From CAYJFG01 sp051881695 (GTDB taxonomy: Bacteria; Bacillota; Clostridia; Oscillospirales; Acutalibacteraceae), in assembly GCA_051881695.1 (NCBI GenBank), contig JBJEQJ010000010.1:1-59136 (forward strand): a stretch of DNA of 59,136 bases, in the 5' to 3' direction. This document shows positions 25,030 through 34,832 of the stretch, in pieces. The notes beneath the pieces were generated by a model. The model was not told the origin of the DNA. It ran no database searches and saw only the letters and a list, made by a program, of their open reading frames with translations. The position numbers and the translations under genes are program-made. Numbering within the stretch: the stretch's first letter is position 1; every line of letters starts with the position of its first letter.

Positions 25030-26043
25030 ATGTATAAGGAAAACTCATTAGATTACCCGACAGTCGGAATTATTGTTCCTATATATAACACAGAGAAATA
25101 TGTAGGAAGATGTCTTCACTCAATTCTGAACAATACATATTTAAATATTAAGGTGTTTTGCATTGATGATGGAAGTAAAGATGAAAGTCCGGAAATAGTC
25201 GAGAAAATTGCAAAAAATGACAGCAGAGTTATTCATATCAGGCGAGAGAACGGTGGAGTGTCTGTTGCAAGAAACAGAGGGATAGAAGCTGCTTTTAAAG
25301 AAAATTGTGAGGTTATAGGATTTGTGGATTCCGACGATTGGGTTCATCCGCAATATATTGAAATCTTACTTTCAGGTATATTAGAAGGATATGATGTATC
25401 TATCTGTAATTTCAAAAGGACGTCTACATTAAGTGATGAATATAGAACTGTGAATAACATTGATAGAATTGAATATGATTTGGATTGTATTGAAACAAAT
25501 AGAGTAGCCAGAAATTATATTTGGGGACGTTTATACAGAAGCGCTGTAATAAACAAAACCAGATTTGTTAAAGGTATAAAAATTAACGAAGATTTTTTAT
25601 TTAATAATATGATAATTGCAGTAAATAGTAATTTAAAGGTATGTTGGACAGATCAGAATTTATATTTTTATTTTGAAAGAGAAAACTCAGCAGTACATAG
25701 TTTTAAAGGAAAGGACTTACTGCCCTATTCAAAAGAGTGTATTACTTTGTTAAGCAGTTGTAACGATGGAAATAAAAAATCATTTTTGACAAATACTATT
25801 TTTACTAATACTTTTAGTGCAAGATATTTGTCTAAATTTGATTCTGATTTCTTGGAAATTGAAAAGATTTGCAGAGATTTATTGAAAGAAACATGGAAGA
25901 TAGTCAAAAAAGACAAGATTATCCTAAAAAGAAAATTTATATTCAGATTGTTTTCTTCATTTCCTTCGCTTTACCGTTTGTTCAGAATTGCTACTGACAG
26001 AACACTTTTGGAATGGGAGAAACAACAAAAGAATAAAAGGTGA
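25030..26043 (+). CDS. Family 2 glycosyltransferase, probably laterally acquired
   Basis: 337 residues. GT-A fold motifs: VGIIVPIYNTEKYVGRCL (13-30), CIDDGSKDES, GGVSVARNRGIEAA, and the metal-binding FVDSDDWVHPQY. Family GT2 enzymes add sugars to wall polymers, capsules or lipids at the inner membrane face; donor and acceptor are not deducible. The gene is clearly more AT-rich than its neighbours, sits in an otherwise conserved murB-rapZ junction, and is preceded by a repeat-like spacer, all consistent with insertion. Its stop at 26041-26043 abuts the rapZ ribosome binding site. ATG at 25030 follows AAGGAG. Confidence 0.9.
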   Translation: MYKENSLDYPTVGIIVPIYNTEKYVGRCLHSILNNTYLNIKVFCIDDGSKDESPEIVEKIAKNDSRVIHIRRENGGVSVARNRGIEAAFKENCEVIGFVDSDDWVHPQYIEILLSGILEGYDVSICNFKRTSTLSDEYRTVNNIDRIEYDLDCIETNRVARNYIWGRLYRSAVINKTRFVKGIKINEDFLFNNMIIAVNSNLKVCWTDQNLYFYFERENSAVHSFKGKDLLPYSKECITLLSSCNDGNKKSFLTNTIFTNTFSARYLSKFDSDFLEIEKICRDLLKETWKIVKKDKIILKRKFIFRLFSSFPSLYRLFRIATDRTLLEWEKQQKNKR

Positions 26044-26048
26044 AGTAT

Positions 26049-26909
26049 ATGGATTTTATTATTTTATCCGGATTGTCGGGCGCAGGCAAAACGATTGCGC
26101 TTCACGCACTGGAGGATATTAATTTTTACTGTGTAGATAACCTGCCGCCTGTTTTAATCGGCACATTTTACGACCTTTGCAATAACTCGTCAGATGACAG
26201 AATGAAGCGTGTTGCAGTAGTAACTAATATTAGAAACGATGAAGATATGCAAACCTTTGCTACCTCGCTTTCTAAGCTCAGGCAGGATAAAAAAGAGTAC
26301 AAGATTTTATTTTTAGATGCAGACAGCAGAGTGCTTTTAACACGCTATCAGGAAACAAGAAGAAAGCATCCCTTGAGCGACAGCAGAGTTTCTACCCCGG
26401 AGGCAGTAAGCAAGGAGCAGAAGCTTTTAAAGCTTGTAAGGGAAAATGCAGATTATACAATAGATACTACGCTTTTGTCTTCGTCACAGCTTAAAAAGCG
26501 CGTAACAACGCTTTTTTTGGATGAACAGGGTACCGGGCTTAATGTAACGTGTATGTCCTTCGGGTTTAAGTACGGCTCGCCCATAGAGGCGGATTTAGTA
26601 TTTGATGTTCGTTGTCTGCCTAATCCGTTTTATGTTGAGGGACTAAAGCATAAAACAGGATTGGACGCAGAGGTAAGGGAGTATGTCTTAAAATGGGAGG
26701 AAACCAAAGGGCTTATGGACAAAATATTTTCTCTTATAGATTATGCTTTGCCGCTTTACATAGATGAGGGTAAAAGTCAGCTTGTGGTAGCGTTCGGCTG
26801 TACGGGCGGAAAGCACAGAAGCGTTACCTTTGCAAGACAGCTTTATTATCACCTGATGGACTCGGGTCAGCGTGCAAGCGTTCTTCACAGAGATATAGGA
26901 AAGGCATAG
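26049..26909 (+). CDS. rapZ: RapZ/YvcJ family RNase adapter, nucleotide-binding protein
   Basis: 286 residues from ATG 26049 (AAAGGTG at 26036-26042); a GTG at 26040 is less likely. Walker A GLSGAGKT (8-15), the YCVDNLPP segment, SFGFKYGSP, DVRCLPNPF and the C-terminal GCTGGKHRSVTFA. In Bacillus YvcJ hydrolyses GTP; in E. coli RapZ controls glucosamine-6-phosphate synthase RNA decay. Clostridial function is unproven. It is followed after 28 bp by whiA with no yvcK between. Confidence 0.93.
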   Translation: MDFIILSGLSGAGKTIALHALEDINFYCVDNLPPVLIGTFYDLCNNSSDDRMKRVAVVTNIRNDEDMQTFATSLSKLRQDKKEYKILFLDADSRVLLTRYQETRRKHPLSDSRVSTPEAVSKEQKLLKLVRENADYTIDTTLLSSSQLKKRVTTLFLDEQGTGLNVTCMSFGFKYGSPIEADLVFDVRCLPNPFYVEGLKHKTGLDAEVREYVLKWEETKGLMDKIFSLIDYALPLYIDEGKSQLVVAFGCTGGKHRSVTFARQLYYHLMDSGQRASVLHRDIGKA

Positions 26910-26937
26910 TATTATTTATCATTAAGGCGGTGGTGTA

Positions 26938-27855
26938 ATGTCTTTTGCATCAGACGTAAAAAAGGAGCTGTGCGCTTGTGAAAATACCGGCGCTGACAGC
27001 TTAAAAGCAGAGGTATACGGTTTTTTGCTGTTTGCAAAAAAATTTACGGATAAAGAAATAATTTTAAGCACAGAAAACCCTTACGTTGCAAACAGATTTA
27101 CATATTTGCTTGCAGAAGTATGGCAGGTAATAACCGAGAAAAAGACTGCGCTTACCGGCAAAAGAGAGGGTGTGCACCTTGTTACGGTGTCTGTGCCGAT
27201 AAAAGAGGAATGTAAAAGGATTTACGAGGATTTAGGTCATTCAAACACCGATTTATCGCTTAGAATAAACAGAGCGAATATTGACGAAGAGAACTTAACG
27301 GAGCATTTTTTAAGAGGGGTATTTCTTTGCTGCGGAACAGTGACAAATCCGCAGAAGGAATATCATCTTGAGTTTGCAGTACCGTACAAAAATCTATGCG
27401 CCGACCTTTGCAGAGTGATTTCCGAGATTCACGTTATGTCAAAAGATTTAAGAACGCTTATGCGAAAGGGAAGCTACACAGCATATATGAAGGACAGCGA
27501 GCAGATTTCTGACTTTCTTGCACTTATCGGTGCGCCGATAGCGTCAATGGAAATAATGCAGGCAAAAATTTTGAAGGATATACGAAATAATGCAAACAGA
27601 AAAACAAATTCTGAAATTGCAAATATAAATAAAACGGCAAAAGCAGCGGCAGTACAGCTAAACGCAATAGAAAAGATTAAAAAAGAGCGAGGGCTTGAAT
27701 TTCTGCCGGAGGAGCTAAAAGAGGTTGCCGTTATCAGGCTTGAAAACCCTGAGCTTTCTCTTCGTGACATAGGAGCAATGCTAAAAACGCCCATATCACG
27801 CAGCGGAGTAAACCACAGAATTAAAAGAATTATGGAAATAGCTGAAAATCTGTAA
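26938..27855 (+). CDS. whiA: WhiA-type DNA-binding protein
   Basis: 305 residues. N-terminal degenerate LAGLIDADG-like fold (about 1-210, with LRGVFLCCGTVTNPQKEYHLEF) and C-terminal helix-turn-helix (about 225-305, ELSLRDIGAMLKTPISRSGVNHR). WhiA is a sporulation regulator in Streptomyces and links division and chromosome segregation in Bacillus. It sits between rapZ and dnaE, 15 bp before the latter. ATG at 26938 follows GGCGGTGG. Confidence 0.95.
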   Translation: MSFASDVKKELCACENTGADSLKAEVYGFLLFAKKFTDKEIILSTENPYVANRFTYLLAEVWQVITEKKTALTGKREGVHLVTVSVPIKEECKRIYEDLGHSNTDLSLRINRANIDEENLTEHFLRGVFLCCGTVTNPQKEYHLEFAVPYKNLCADLCRVISEIHVMSKDLRTLMRKGSYTAYMKDSEQISDFLALIGAPIASMEIMQAKILKDIRNNANRKTNSEIANINKTAKAAAVQLNAIEKIKKERGLEFLPEELKEVAVIRLENPELSLRDIGAMLKTPISRSGVNHRIKRIMEIAENL

Positions 27856-27870
27856 GGAGAGGTACTGAAA

Positions 27871-30800
27871 ATGGCATTTGTTCATCTTCATGTTCACAGT
27901 GAATACAGTCTGCTTGACGGCGCCTGCAAGCTTAAAGAGCTTGTAAAGCTTGCAAAAAGTCAGGGACAAACGGCAGTTGCAGTTACAGACCACGGCGCAA
28001 TGTACAGCGCCGTGGATTTTTACAAGCTGGCAAAAAAAGAGGGAATAAAGCCTGTTATTGGGTGTGAGGTTTACGTTGCCAAAAGAGGCAGACTTGACAA
28101 AACCCCCGAACTTGACAGAGAAAACCGTCATATGGTGCTGCTGTGCAAAAACAACACAGGCTATCAGAATTTAATAAAGCTTGTATCCCTTGCGTGGACA
28201 GAGGGATTCTACAATAAACCCAGAATAGATGATGAGCTTCTTGAAAAATATCACGAGGGACTTATATGTCTTTCTGCTTGCCTTGCCGGAGAGCTGCCAA
28301 AGCTTCTTTTAAACGGAGAATACGAAGCAGCTAAAAATAAAGCTCTTTATTATCAAAGGCTTTTCGGTAAGGATAATTATTATATTGAATTACAGGACCA
28401 CGGCATACAGGAGCAGAAAATAACAAATCCGCAGTTAATTAAAATTTCAAGGGAAACGGGAATACCGCTTGTTGTAACGAACGACTGTCACTATTTAAAA
28501 AAAGAGGACAGCAAAATGCACCATATTCTGTTGTGTATACAAACAAACCATACTGTTCTTGACGAGGACAAAATGGAGTTTGCAACAGATGAATTCTATT
28601 TTAAATCGGAGCAGGAAATGCGCTCTCTTTTTCCGGATGAGCAGCAGGCGTTTGATAACACTGCAAAAATAGCGGAAATGTGCAATGTTGAGTTTGAGTT
28701 CGGCAACACAAAGCTTCCGCATTTTGAAGTGCCGGACAAGATGGATCACTTTGAATATTTTAAAAAGCAGTGCTATGACGGACTTTATAAAAAGTACGGC
28801 AAAAATCCCGGCAAGGCATTAACGGACAGGCTTGAATACGAGCTTGAAACGGTTAAGAAAATGGGATATGTTGATTACTACCTTATTGTAAATGACTTTA
28901 TTCAGTATGCAAAGTCGCAGAATATTCCGGTAGGTCCCGGCAGAGGCTCAGGAGCCGGAAGTCTTGCGGCGTACTGCATAGGAATAACCGGTATTGACCC
29001 TATAAAATACAATCTTCTTTTCGAGAGGTTTTTAAACCCGGAGCGTGTAAGTATGCCGGATTTTGATATTGACTTCTGCAAGGACAGACGGCAGGAGGTA
29101 ATTGACTACGTTATCAGAAAATACGGCGTAGACCACGTTGCACAGATAATTGCCTTTGGTACAATGGCTGCAAGAGGCGCTATAAGAGATGTGGGCAGAG
29201 CGCTTGCAATTCCGTATGCTGCGGTGGATGTAATTGCAAAGCTTATCCCGAACGACCTTGGTATGACAATAGAAAAGGCGCTTTCAATCTCTGCGGAGCT
29301 TAAAAATAAGTATGATACAGAGCCTCAAACGCATGACCTTATAGATATGGCGATGAGTATTGAGGGTATGCCACGCCACGCAACAACCCATGCCGCCGGA
29401 GTAGTAATTACAAGAGATCCGGTAGATTTTTACGTTCCGCTTGCAAAAAATGACGAGGCAATAGTTACGCAGTACACAATGACAACGCTTGAGGAACTCG
29501 GACTTTTAAAAATGGATTTCTTAGGTCTCAGGAATTTAACTGTTTTAAAGGACGCCGAGGATATGATTTTACTGTCTGATCCGAATTACAGCGAAAGCGA
29601 TATTAAGGAGGATGACAGACAGGTTTTCGATATGCTGTCACAGGGACAGTCCGAGGGTGTTTTTCAGTTTGAATCTCAGGGAATGAAAAACGTATTAACA
29701 CAGCTAAAGCCCAATTCCGTAGAGGATTTAATCGCAGTTATTTCCCTGTACAGACCCGGGCCTATGGACTCTATTCCTATGTATATAGAGAACAGGCACA
29801 ATCCGCAGAAGATTAAGTATAAGCACCCGCTGCTTAAGGAAATTCTAGACGTAACCTACGGCTGTATAGTGTATCAGGAACAGGTAATGCAGATTTTCAG
29901 AACGCTTGCAGGGTATTCTCTTGGAAGAGCAGATATTGTGCGCCGTGCAATGTCGAAAAAGAAAAAGGACGTTATGGAGTATGAAAGAAATATCTTTATT
30001 AACGGACTGGTTTCAGAAGACGGAGCAGTAGAGGTAGAGGGCTGCATAAGACGAGGTGTTGATGAAAGCACCGCAGTATCCATATTTAAAGATATGGAAA
30101 GCTTTGCGTCCTACGCCTTTAACAAATCTCATGCGGCGGCATATGCCAACATCTCCTACAAAACAGCGTGGATGAAATGCCATTATCCAAAGGAGTATAT
30201 GGCTGCGCTTTTAACCAGCGTTCTGGATAATACCAATAAGCTTTCTGCATATACAGCAGAGTGCAAGCGCCTTGGTATTGAGGTTTTACCGCCTGATGTT
30301 AATGTAAGCACAAACGGCTTTACGGTTTCCGGCGGAGATATTCGCTTTGGGCTTATGGCTATAAAAAACCTGGGAAAAGCTTTTATAGACGAAATTGTAA
30401 AGGAAAGAAAGAACGGTCAATTCACATCGTTTTATAATTTCTGCAAGCGTATGCACGGCAAGGGAATGAACTCCAGGGCGGTGGAAAGCCTTATAAAATG
30501 CGGTGCGCTTGACGGACTTAACGCAAACAGAAGACAAATGCTTGCAAACCTTAAAACCATTCTCGACGGTCTTGACCAGGAAAAACGGAAAAATATGGAC
30601 GGACAGCTCAGCTTTTTTGACAGCGAAGAAACAGCGTCAAGCGGCGAGCCTGTGCTTGCTCCGCTTGAGGAATTTCCTATGACAGAGCTTCTTGCAATGG
30701 AAAAGGAAATAGCCGGAATGTATCTTTCGGGGCATCCTATGAAGAAGTACGAGGCTGTATGTTCATCACTTAAAACTGATAAAATTTTAGATATAGTCGG

Positions 30801-31371
30801 CGATGAAAACGGCAGTTCGAAATACCGTGACGGAGCAAAGGTAAGGGTTATAGCTATTATTTCTTCCGTAAAGCTTAAAGCGACAAAAAATAATGCAATG
30901 ATGGCATTTGTAACGCTTGAGGATATTTCCGGTTCAATGGAAATGCTTGTTTTTCCGCAGACCTTAACAGAATACGGCTCTTTATTTTTAGAGGGAAACG
31001 TAATTGATATTATGGCAACAGTAAGCCTGCGTGAGGAGGAAGAGGCAAAGCTTTTGTGCAATCAGGCAAAAATTGCTCCTACACAGGTGAGAGCAGGCGA
31101 GGAAAAAAACGGTGAAAGAAAAGAAAATACAAAAAAGACAGGTCAGAAAATTTTATATCTGCGTATGAAAAGCAGAAACAGCACAGAATATAAAAAGGCA
31201 GAAAACCTGATAAGCATTTTTGACGGAGCATCTCCTGTGATTTTTGTGCTGACAGGTGAGAAAAAACAGCTTAAAGCGCCCAGAAGCTTATATGTTGATA
31301 TTAACGATGTCCTGATTAAGGAGCTGAAACGTCAGATAGGCGAGGAAAATGTCGCAATAAAAGAGGTGTAA
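27871..31371 (+). CDS. dnaE: DNA polymerase III alpha subunit, DnaE type
   Basis: 1166 residues. N-terminal PHP domain (FVHLHVHSEYSLLDGA, 3-18; VTDHGAMYS), polymerase palm with GPGRGSGAGSL and the catalytic MPDFDIDFCKDRR, then fingers (SLYRPGPMDSIP, KKKKDVM), tandem helix-hairpin-helix and a C-terminal OB fold (about 985-1080). It is the DnaE-type replicase, distinct from PolC, which low-GC Gram-positives also carry. RBS AAGGAGAGG. It follows whiA by 15 bp, as in many Clostridia. Confidence 0.97.
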   Translation: MAFVHLHVHSEYSLLDGACKLKELVKLAKSQGQTAVAVTDHGAMYSAVDFYKLAKKEGIKPVIGCEVYVAKRGRLDKTPELDRENRHMVLLCKNNTGYQNLIKLVSLAWTEGFYNKPRIDDELLEKYHEGLICLSACLAGELPKLLLNGEYEAAKNKALYYQRLFGKDNYYIELQDHGIQEQKITNPQLIKISRETGIPLVVTNDCHYLKKEDSKMHHILLCIQTNHTVLDEDKMEFATDEFYFKSEQEMRSLFPDEQQAFDNTAKIAEMCNVEFEFGNTKLPHFEVPDKMDHFEYFKKQCYDGLYKKYGKNPGKALTDRLEYELETVKKMGYVDYYLIVNDFIQYAKSQNIPVGPGRGSGAGSLAAYCIGITGIDPIKYNLLFERFLNPERVSMPDFDIDFCKDRRQEVIDYVIRKYGVDHVAQIIAFGTMAARGAIRDVGRALAIPYAAVDVIAKLIPNDLGMTIEKALSISAELKNKYDTEPQTHDLIDMAMSIEGMPRHATTHAAGVVITRDPVDFYVPLAKNDEAIVTQYTMTTLEELGLLKMDFLGLRNLTVLKDAEDMILLSDPNYSESDIKEDDRQVFDMLSQGQSEGVFQFESQGMKNVLTQLKPNSVEDLIAVISLYRPGPMDSIPMYIENRHNPQKIKYKHPLLKEILDVTYGCIVYQEQVMQIFRTLAGYSLGRADIVRRAMSKKKKDVMEYERNIFINGLVSEDGAVEVEGCIRRGVDESTAVSIFKDMESFASYAFNKSHAAAYANISYKTAWMKCHYPKEYMAALLTSVLDNTNKLSAYTAECKRLGIEVLPPDVNVSTNGFTVSGGDIRFGLMAIKNLGKAFIDEIVKERKNGQFTSFYNFCKRMHGKGMNSRAVESLIKCGALDGLNANRRQMLANLKTILDGLDQEKRKNMDGQLSFFDSEETASSGEPVLAPLEEFPMTELLAMEKEIAGMYLSGHPMKKYEAVCSSLKTDKILDIVGDENGSSKYRDGAKVRVIAIISSVKLKATKNNAMMAFVTLEDISGSMEMLVFPQTLTEYGSLFLEGNVIDIMATVSLREEEEAKLLCNQAKIAPTQVRAGEEKNGERKENTKKTGQKILYLRMKSRNSTEYKKAENLISIFDGASPVIFVLTGEKKQLKAPRSLYVDINDVLIKELKRQIGEENVAIKEV

Positions 31372-31386
31372 AGCACCGTTGCTTTT
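31371..31386 (+). terminator. Weak hairpin at the dnaE stop codon
   Basis: AAGCA ccgt TGCTT then TT. The 5-bp stem starts at the last base of the TAA. It could be a weak terminator before the pfkA promoter. Confidence 0.3.
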
Positions 31387-31477
31387 AAATTGGTATATTT
31401 TCTATTCGCTCAAATTCTTTCTTTTATTTTCCTTTGAAAAATTTTTGTTAAATCGGAATGAAATATAAATAAAACAC

Positions 31478-31507
31478 TTGATTATTCCTTCCTGTTTATA
31501 ATATAAT
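31478..31507 (+). promoter_or_regulatory. Sigma-A promoter of pfkA
   Basis: TTGATT at 31478-31483, 18 bp, TATAAT at 31502-31507, about 40 bp before the pfkA start. Confidence 0.65.
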
Positions 31508-31547
31508 GATATGTAGTGAAATTTTTTTATTCTATGGGGGTATTGAT

Positions 31548-32516
31548 ATGTCAGTTAAATCAATAGCAGTTTTAACAAGCGGAGGAGATGCGCCCGGCAT
31601 GAACGCGGCAGTCAGATCCGTTGCCCGTACAGCTATTTCAAAGGGAATGAAGGTTATCGGCGTTCACAGAGGCTACAACGGTCTTTTAAACGGTGACGTT
31701 TTTGAAATGACCCTTCGTTCCGTTTCAGATATAATCCACAGAGGCGGCACTATTTTATACACTGCAAGGAGTGAGGAGTACAATACTCCGGCAGGTGTAG
31801 AAAAGGCGGCAAATACCTGCCGTCAGCTGGGCGTAGGCGGCGTTGTTGTTATCGGAGGCGACGGCTCGTTCAGAGGCGCCAGAGATTTAACAGGTCAGGG
31901 TATACCGTGTGTAGGAGTACCCGGAACAATAGACAACGACATTGCGTGCAGTGAATATACTATCGGTTTTGACACAGCGATGAACACTGCTATGGAAATG
32001 GTTGACAGAATTCGTGATACAGCACAGTCGCACGACCGTTGCAGCGTTGTAGAGGTTATGGGACGCCGTTGCGGTGATATAGCGCTTGAAACAGGTATTG
32101 CAGTAGGTGCTACGGCAATTCTTGTTCCGGAAATGCCGTTTGACCTTGAAAAGGACGTTATTGAACGTATGAGGTTAACTCAGAGCTCCGGAAAGAAGCA
32201 CTTTATTGTAATTGTTGCTGAGGGCGTTGGCGGTGTTGAAGAAATTGCAAAGCGAATAGAAAAGGAAACAGGCATAGAAACAAGAGCAACCGTTTTAGGT
32301 CACGTTCAGCGCGGCGGTTCTCCTACTCTTCGTGACAGAGTTGTTGCAAGCCAGATGGGACACAAGGCAGTAGAACTTTTGGAAAACGGAATAGGTAACA
32401 GAGTAGTAGCAATGCAAAACGGCAGAATAGTTGACTTTGATATAACAGAGGCTCTTAATATGGAGCGTAAGTTTAACAAGGATTTATTCAAAATTGCAAT
32501 GGATATTTCAATCTGA
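31548..32516 (+). CDS. pfkA: ATP-dependent 6-phosphofructokinase
   Basis: 322 residues from ATG 31548, with GGGGG nine bases upstream; an ATG at 31506 sits in the promoter region. Motifs: SGGDAPGMNAAVR (10-22), VVIGGDGSFRGA with the Gly-Gly-Asp-Gly of ATP-dependent enzymes, PGTIDNDI with catalytic Asp, VVEVMGRRCGDIA, and GHVQRGGSPT. It makes fructose-1,6-bisphosphate, the key glycolytic step. It has its own promoter after dnaE. The next gene, ispH-S1, begins 55 bp later with no clear terminator between. Confidence 0.97.
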   Translation: MSVKSIAVLTSGGDAPGMNAAVRSVARTAISKGMKVIGVHRGYNGLLNGDVFEMTLRSVSDIIHRGGTILYTARSEEYNTPAGVEKAANTCRQLGVGGVVVIGGDGSFRGARDLTGQGIPCVGVPGTIDNDIACSEYTIGFDTAMNTAMEMVDRIRDTAQSHDRCSVVEVMGRRCGDIALETGIAVGATAILVPEMPFDLEKDVIERMRLTQSSGKKHFIVIVAEGVGGVEEIAKRIEKETGIETRATVLGHVQRGGSPTLRDRVVASQMGHKAVELLENGIGNRVVAMQNGRIVDFDITEALNMERKFNKDLFKIAMDISI

Positions 32517-32571
32517 TTTATTTTTCAATCAAAATATTTTATGATATTAATCTTTTCAGGGAGGATTATAT

Positions 32572-34629
32572 TTGTCGGAATTAACAGGCAAAGCTAAAAT
32601 AACTCTTGCAAAATCGGCCGGCTTTTGTTTCGGAGTAAACAGAGCTGTCAATATGGTGTACGATCTGTTAAAAGAGGACAAAAAGGTCTGCACTCTGGGA
32701 CCGATAATACATAATAAAGAGATGGTAACAGAGCTTTCAGACAGAGGAGTTGTTATTGCAGACTCTCCGCGTGAAGTTCCAAGCGGATATACGGTGGTAA
32801 TACGTTCTCACGGAGTTGCTCTCAGCGTAAGCGAGGACATCAAAGCCTGCGGCTTAAGCTGTGCAGACGCAACCTGTCCGTTTGTGGCAAAAATACATAA
32901 AACAGTTTATGAGCAGTCTGCAAACGGAAAGGTAATATTTATTATCGGGGACAAAAATCACCCGGAGGTAATAGGTATTCAGGGGCATTGCAAGGGCGAG
33001 TGTTACACCTTGAAAACTCCGGAGGAAATAGAGAGCTTAGCAGAGAAAATTCCTTTACTGAAAAATAAAGAAATCTGTATGGTAGCGCAGACTACCTTTG
33101 ACGTAGAGCAATGGAAAAAATGTTTAAAAAGTGCAAAAAAGGTATATACAAAAGTAGTTTTTTTTGATACAATATGTAATGCTACGTCAGAAAGGCAGAA
33201 AGAAGCAAAATCTCTTGCCGAAAAATCAGACCTGATGGTTGTTATTGGTGATAAAAACAGCTCAAACAGCTGTAAGCTGTACGCCATTTGCAAGGAGAGA
33301 ACAAAAACTCTTTTTGTGCAGACTGCTCAGGAGATAAACAGGCAGGATATTATAAATGCCAAAAATATTGGCGTAACTGCCGGAGCATCAGCCCCGGCGA
33401 GGATAATAAAGGAGGTACTGGATAAGATGACAGACATACTAAACACATCCGGTCAAGCAACGCAAAACAATGAACAAGACTTTGCAGAGATGCTCGAGGA
33501 GAATCTCAAAAGTTTCAATACAGATGGGAGGGTACAGGGAGTAGTCGAAAGAATTACTCCTAACGAGGTTTTTGTTGACGTTGGCAGAAAACAGGCCGGC
33601 GTAGTAAAGCTTGAAGAGCTTACAAACGATCCTAACGCAAAGATTGAAGACCTTGTTAAAATCGGTGATACTTTAGACCTGCTTATTATGCGCACCAACG
33701 ACCAAGAGGGCGTTATTATGCTTTCTAAAAAGCGTGTAGACGCTGCTAAGGGCTGGGACACAATAGTTGCAGCTGAAGAAAGCGGAGAAATCTTAAAGGG
33801 TGTAGTTACAGAAGTTATCAAGGGCGGCGTAATAGTAGTATCTAACGGCGTTAGAGTATTTGTACCGGCTTCTCAGGCTACCCTTTCAAGAAACGATTCT
33901 TTGGACGAGCTGCTTAAGAAGGAAGTTGATTTCAGAATTATTGAAATCAAAAAAGGCAGAAGAGGAGCAGTCGGCTCTATCCGCAGCGTATTAAAGGAAG
34001 AGAACGCCAAAAAGCAGGAAGCTTTCTGGGCAGAGTGCGAGGTTGGCAAAACCTACACAGGTACTGTTAAGTCTCTTACAAATTACGGCGCATTTGTAGA
34101 TATTGGCGGCGTAGACGGAATGATTCACATTTCCGAGCTTTCATGGTCAAGAATTAAGCATCCGTCAGACGTTTTAAGCGTTGGCGATACAGTTGAAGTA
34201 TATGTTAAGGACATTGACAATGAAAAGGGCAATATCTCTCTCGGCTATAAAAAGGAAGAGGACAACCCGTGGGTAAAGCTTAAAAATGAATACCCTGAGG
34301 GCTCAGTTGTTGAGGCTGAGGTTGTAGGTATGACATCCTTTGGCGCATTTGCAAGAATTCTCCCGGGTATTGATGGCTTAATACATATCTCTCAGATTGC
34401 AAACCGCAGAATTGAAAAGCCGCAGGATGAGCTTTCAATCGGTCAGAAGGTAATGGCTAAAATTACTGCTATCGACTTTGACAAAAAGCGTGTAAGCCTT
34501 TCAATCAGAGCTTTATTAGAGCCTGAAAAGGAAGAGCAGAGCGTTGAAGCAGTTGACGAGGTTGTAGCAACTACAGAGGAAGCTGCACCGGAGGCTGTAG
34601 CTGACGAAGCCGAAAAGACAGAGGAATAA
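32572..34629 (+). CDS. ispH-rpsA: IspH (HMBPP reductase) fused to a four-repeat S1 RNA-binding protein
   Basis: 685 residues from TTG 32572 after GGGAGG. Residues 1-285 are IspH: FeS ligands in AGFCFGVNRAV (C19), DATCPFVAKIH and FDTICNATSERQ; it makes isopentenyl and dimethylallyl diphosphate in the MEP pathway. A short linker leads to four S1 domains starting near VQGVVERITP (about 323), LKGVVTEVIK, YTGTVKSLTNYGAFVDIGG and VEAEVVGMTSFGAFARI, then an acidic tail (EEQSVEAVDEV ... EKTEE). This fusion is known in many Clostridia. The link between isoprenoid synthesis and an S1-like translation factor is unexplained. A terminator follows. Confidence 0.95.
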   Translation: MSELTGKAKITLAKSAGFCFGVNRAVNMVYDLLKEDKKVCTLGPIIHNKEMVTELSDRGVVIADSPREVPSGYTVVIRSHGVALSVSEDIKACGLSCADATCPFVAKIHKTVYEQSANGKVIFIIGDKNHPEVIGIQGHCKGECYTLKTPEEIESLAEKIPLLKNKEICMVAQTTFDVEQWKKCLKSAKKVYTKVVFFDTICNATSERQKEAKSLAEKSDLMVVIGDKNSSNSCKLYAICKERTKTLFVQTAQEINRQDIINAKNIGVTAGASAPARIIKEVLDKMTDILNTSGQATQNNEQDFAEMLEENLKSFNTDGRVQGVVERITPNEVFVDVGRKQAGVVKLEELTNDPNAKIEDLVKIGDTLDLLIMRTNDQEGVIMLSKKRVDAAKGWDTIVAAEESGEILKGVVTEVIKGGVIVVSNGVRVFVPASQATLSRNDSLDELLKKEVDFRIIEIKKGRRGAVGSIRSVLKEENAKKQEAFWAECEVGKTYTGTVKSLTNYGAFVDIGGVDGMIHISELSWSRIKHPSDVLSVGDTVEVYVKDIDNEKGNISLGYKKEEDNPWVKLKNEYPEGSVVEAEVVGMTSFGAFARILPGIDGLIHISQIANRRIEKPQDELSIGQKVMAKITAIDFDKKRVSLSIRALLEPEKEEQSVEAVDEVVATTEEAAPEAVADEAEKTEE

Positions 34630-34654
34630 TTACAGCTTAATATTCAGCAAATTT

Positions 34655-34681
34655 AAGGAACGGACAAAACCGTTCCTTTTT
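34655..34681 (+). terminator. Terminator after ispH-rpsA
   Basis: AAGGAACGG acaaaa CCGTTCCTT with a T-run to 34681. Confidence 0.92.
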
Positions 34682-34771
34682 GCTTTTTAGAAAGCTTTTC
34701 ATACGGTATGAGTTTTATAGTATAACAGATAGTCAAGAACACTCCAATGCTTAATAATTGCAGTTTTTCAA

Positions 34772-34800
34772 TTGATTATTTCTTTAATTGGGGTTATAAT
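34772..34800 (+). promoter_or_regulatory. Sigma-A promoter of the DUF436-HD-ligA operon
   Basis: TTGATT at 34772-34777, 17 bp, TATAAT at 34795-34800, 32 bp before the first start codon. Confidence 0.75.
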
Positions 34801-34832
34801 ATTTTTAACAAAAATTAAGGACGGCGTTATTT

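Noticed and set aside
30432..31061. Minus-strand 209-codon frame opposite dnaE
   Set aside because: Shadow of the DnaE C-terminal region with no start signal.
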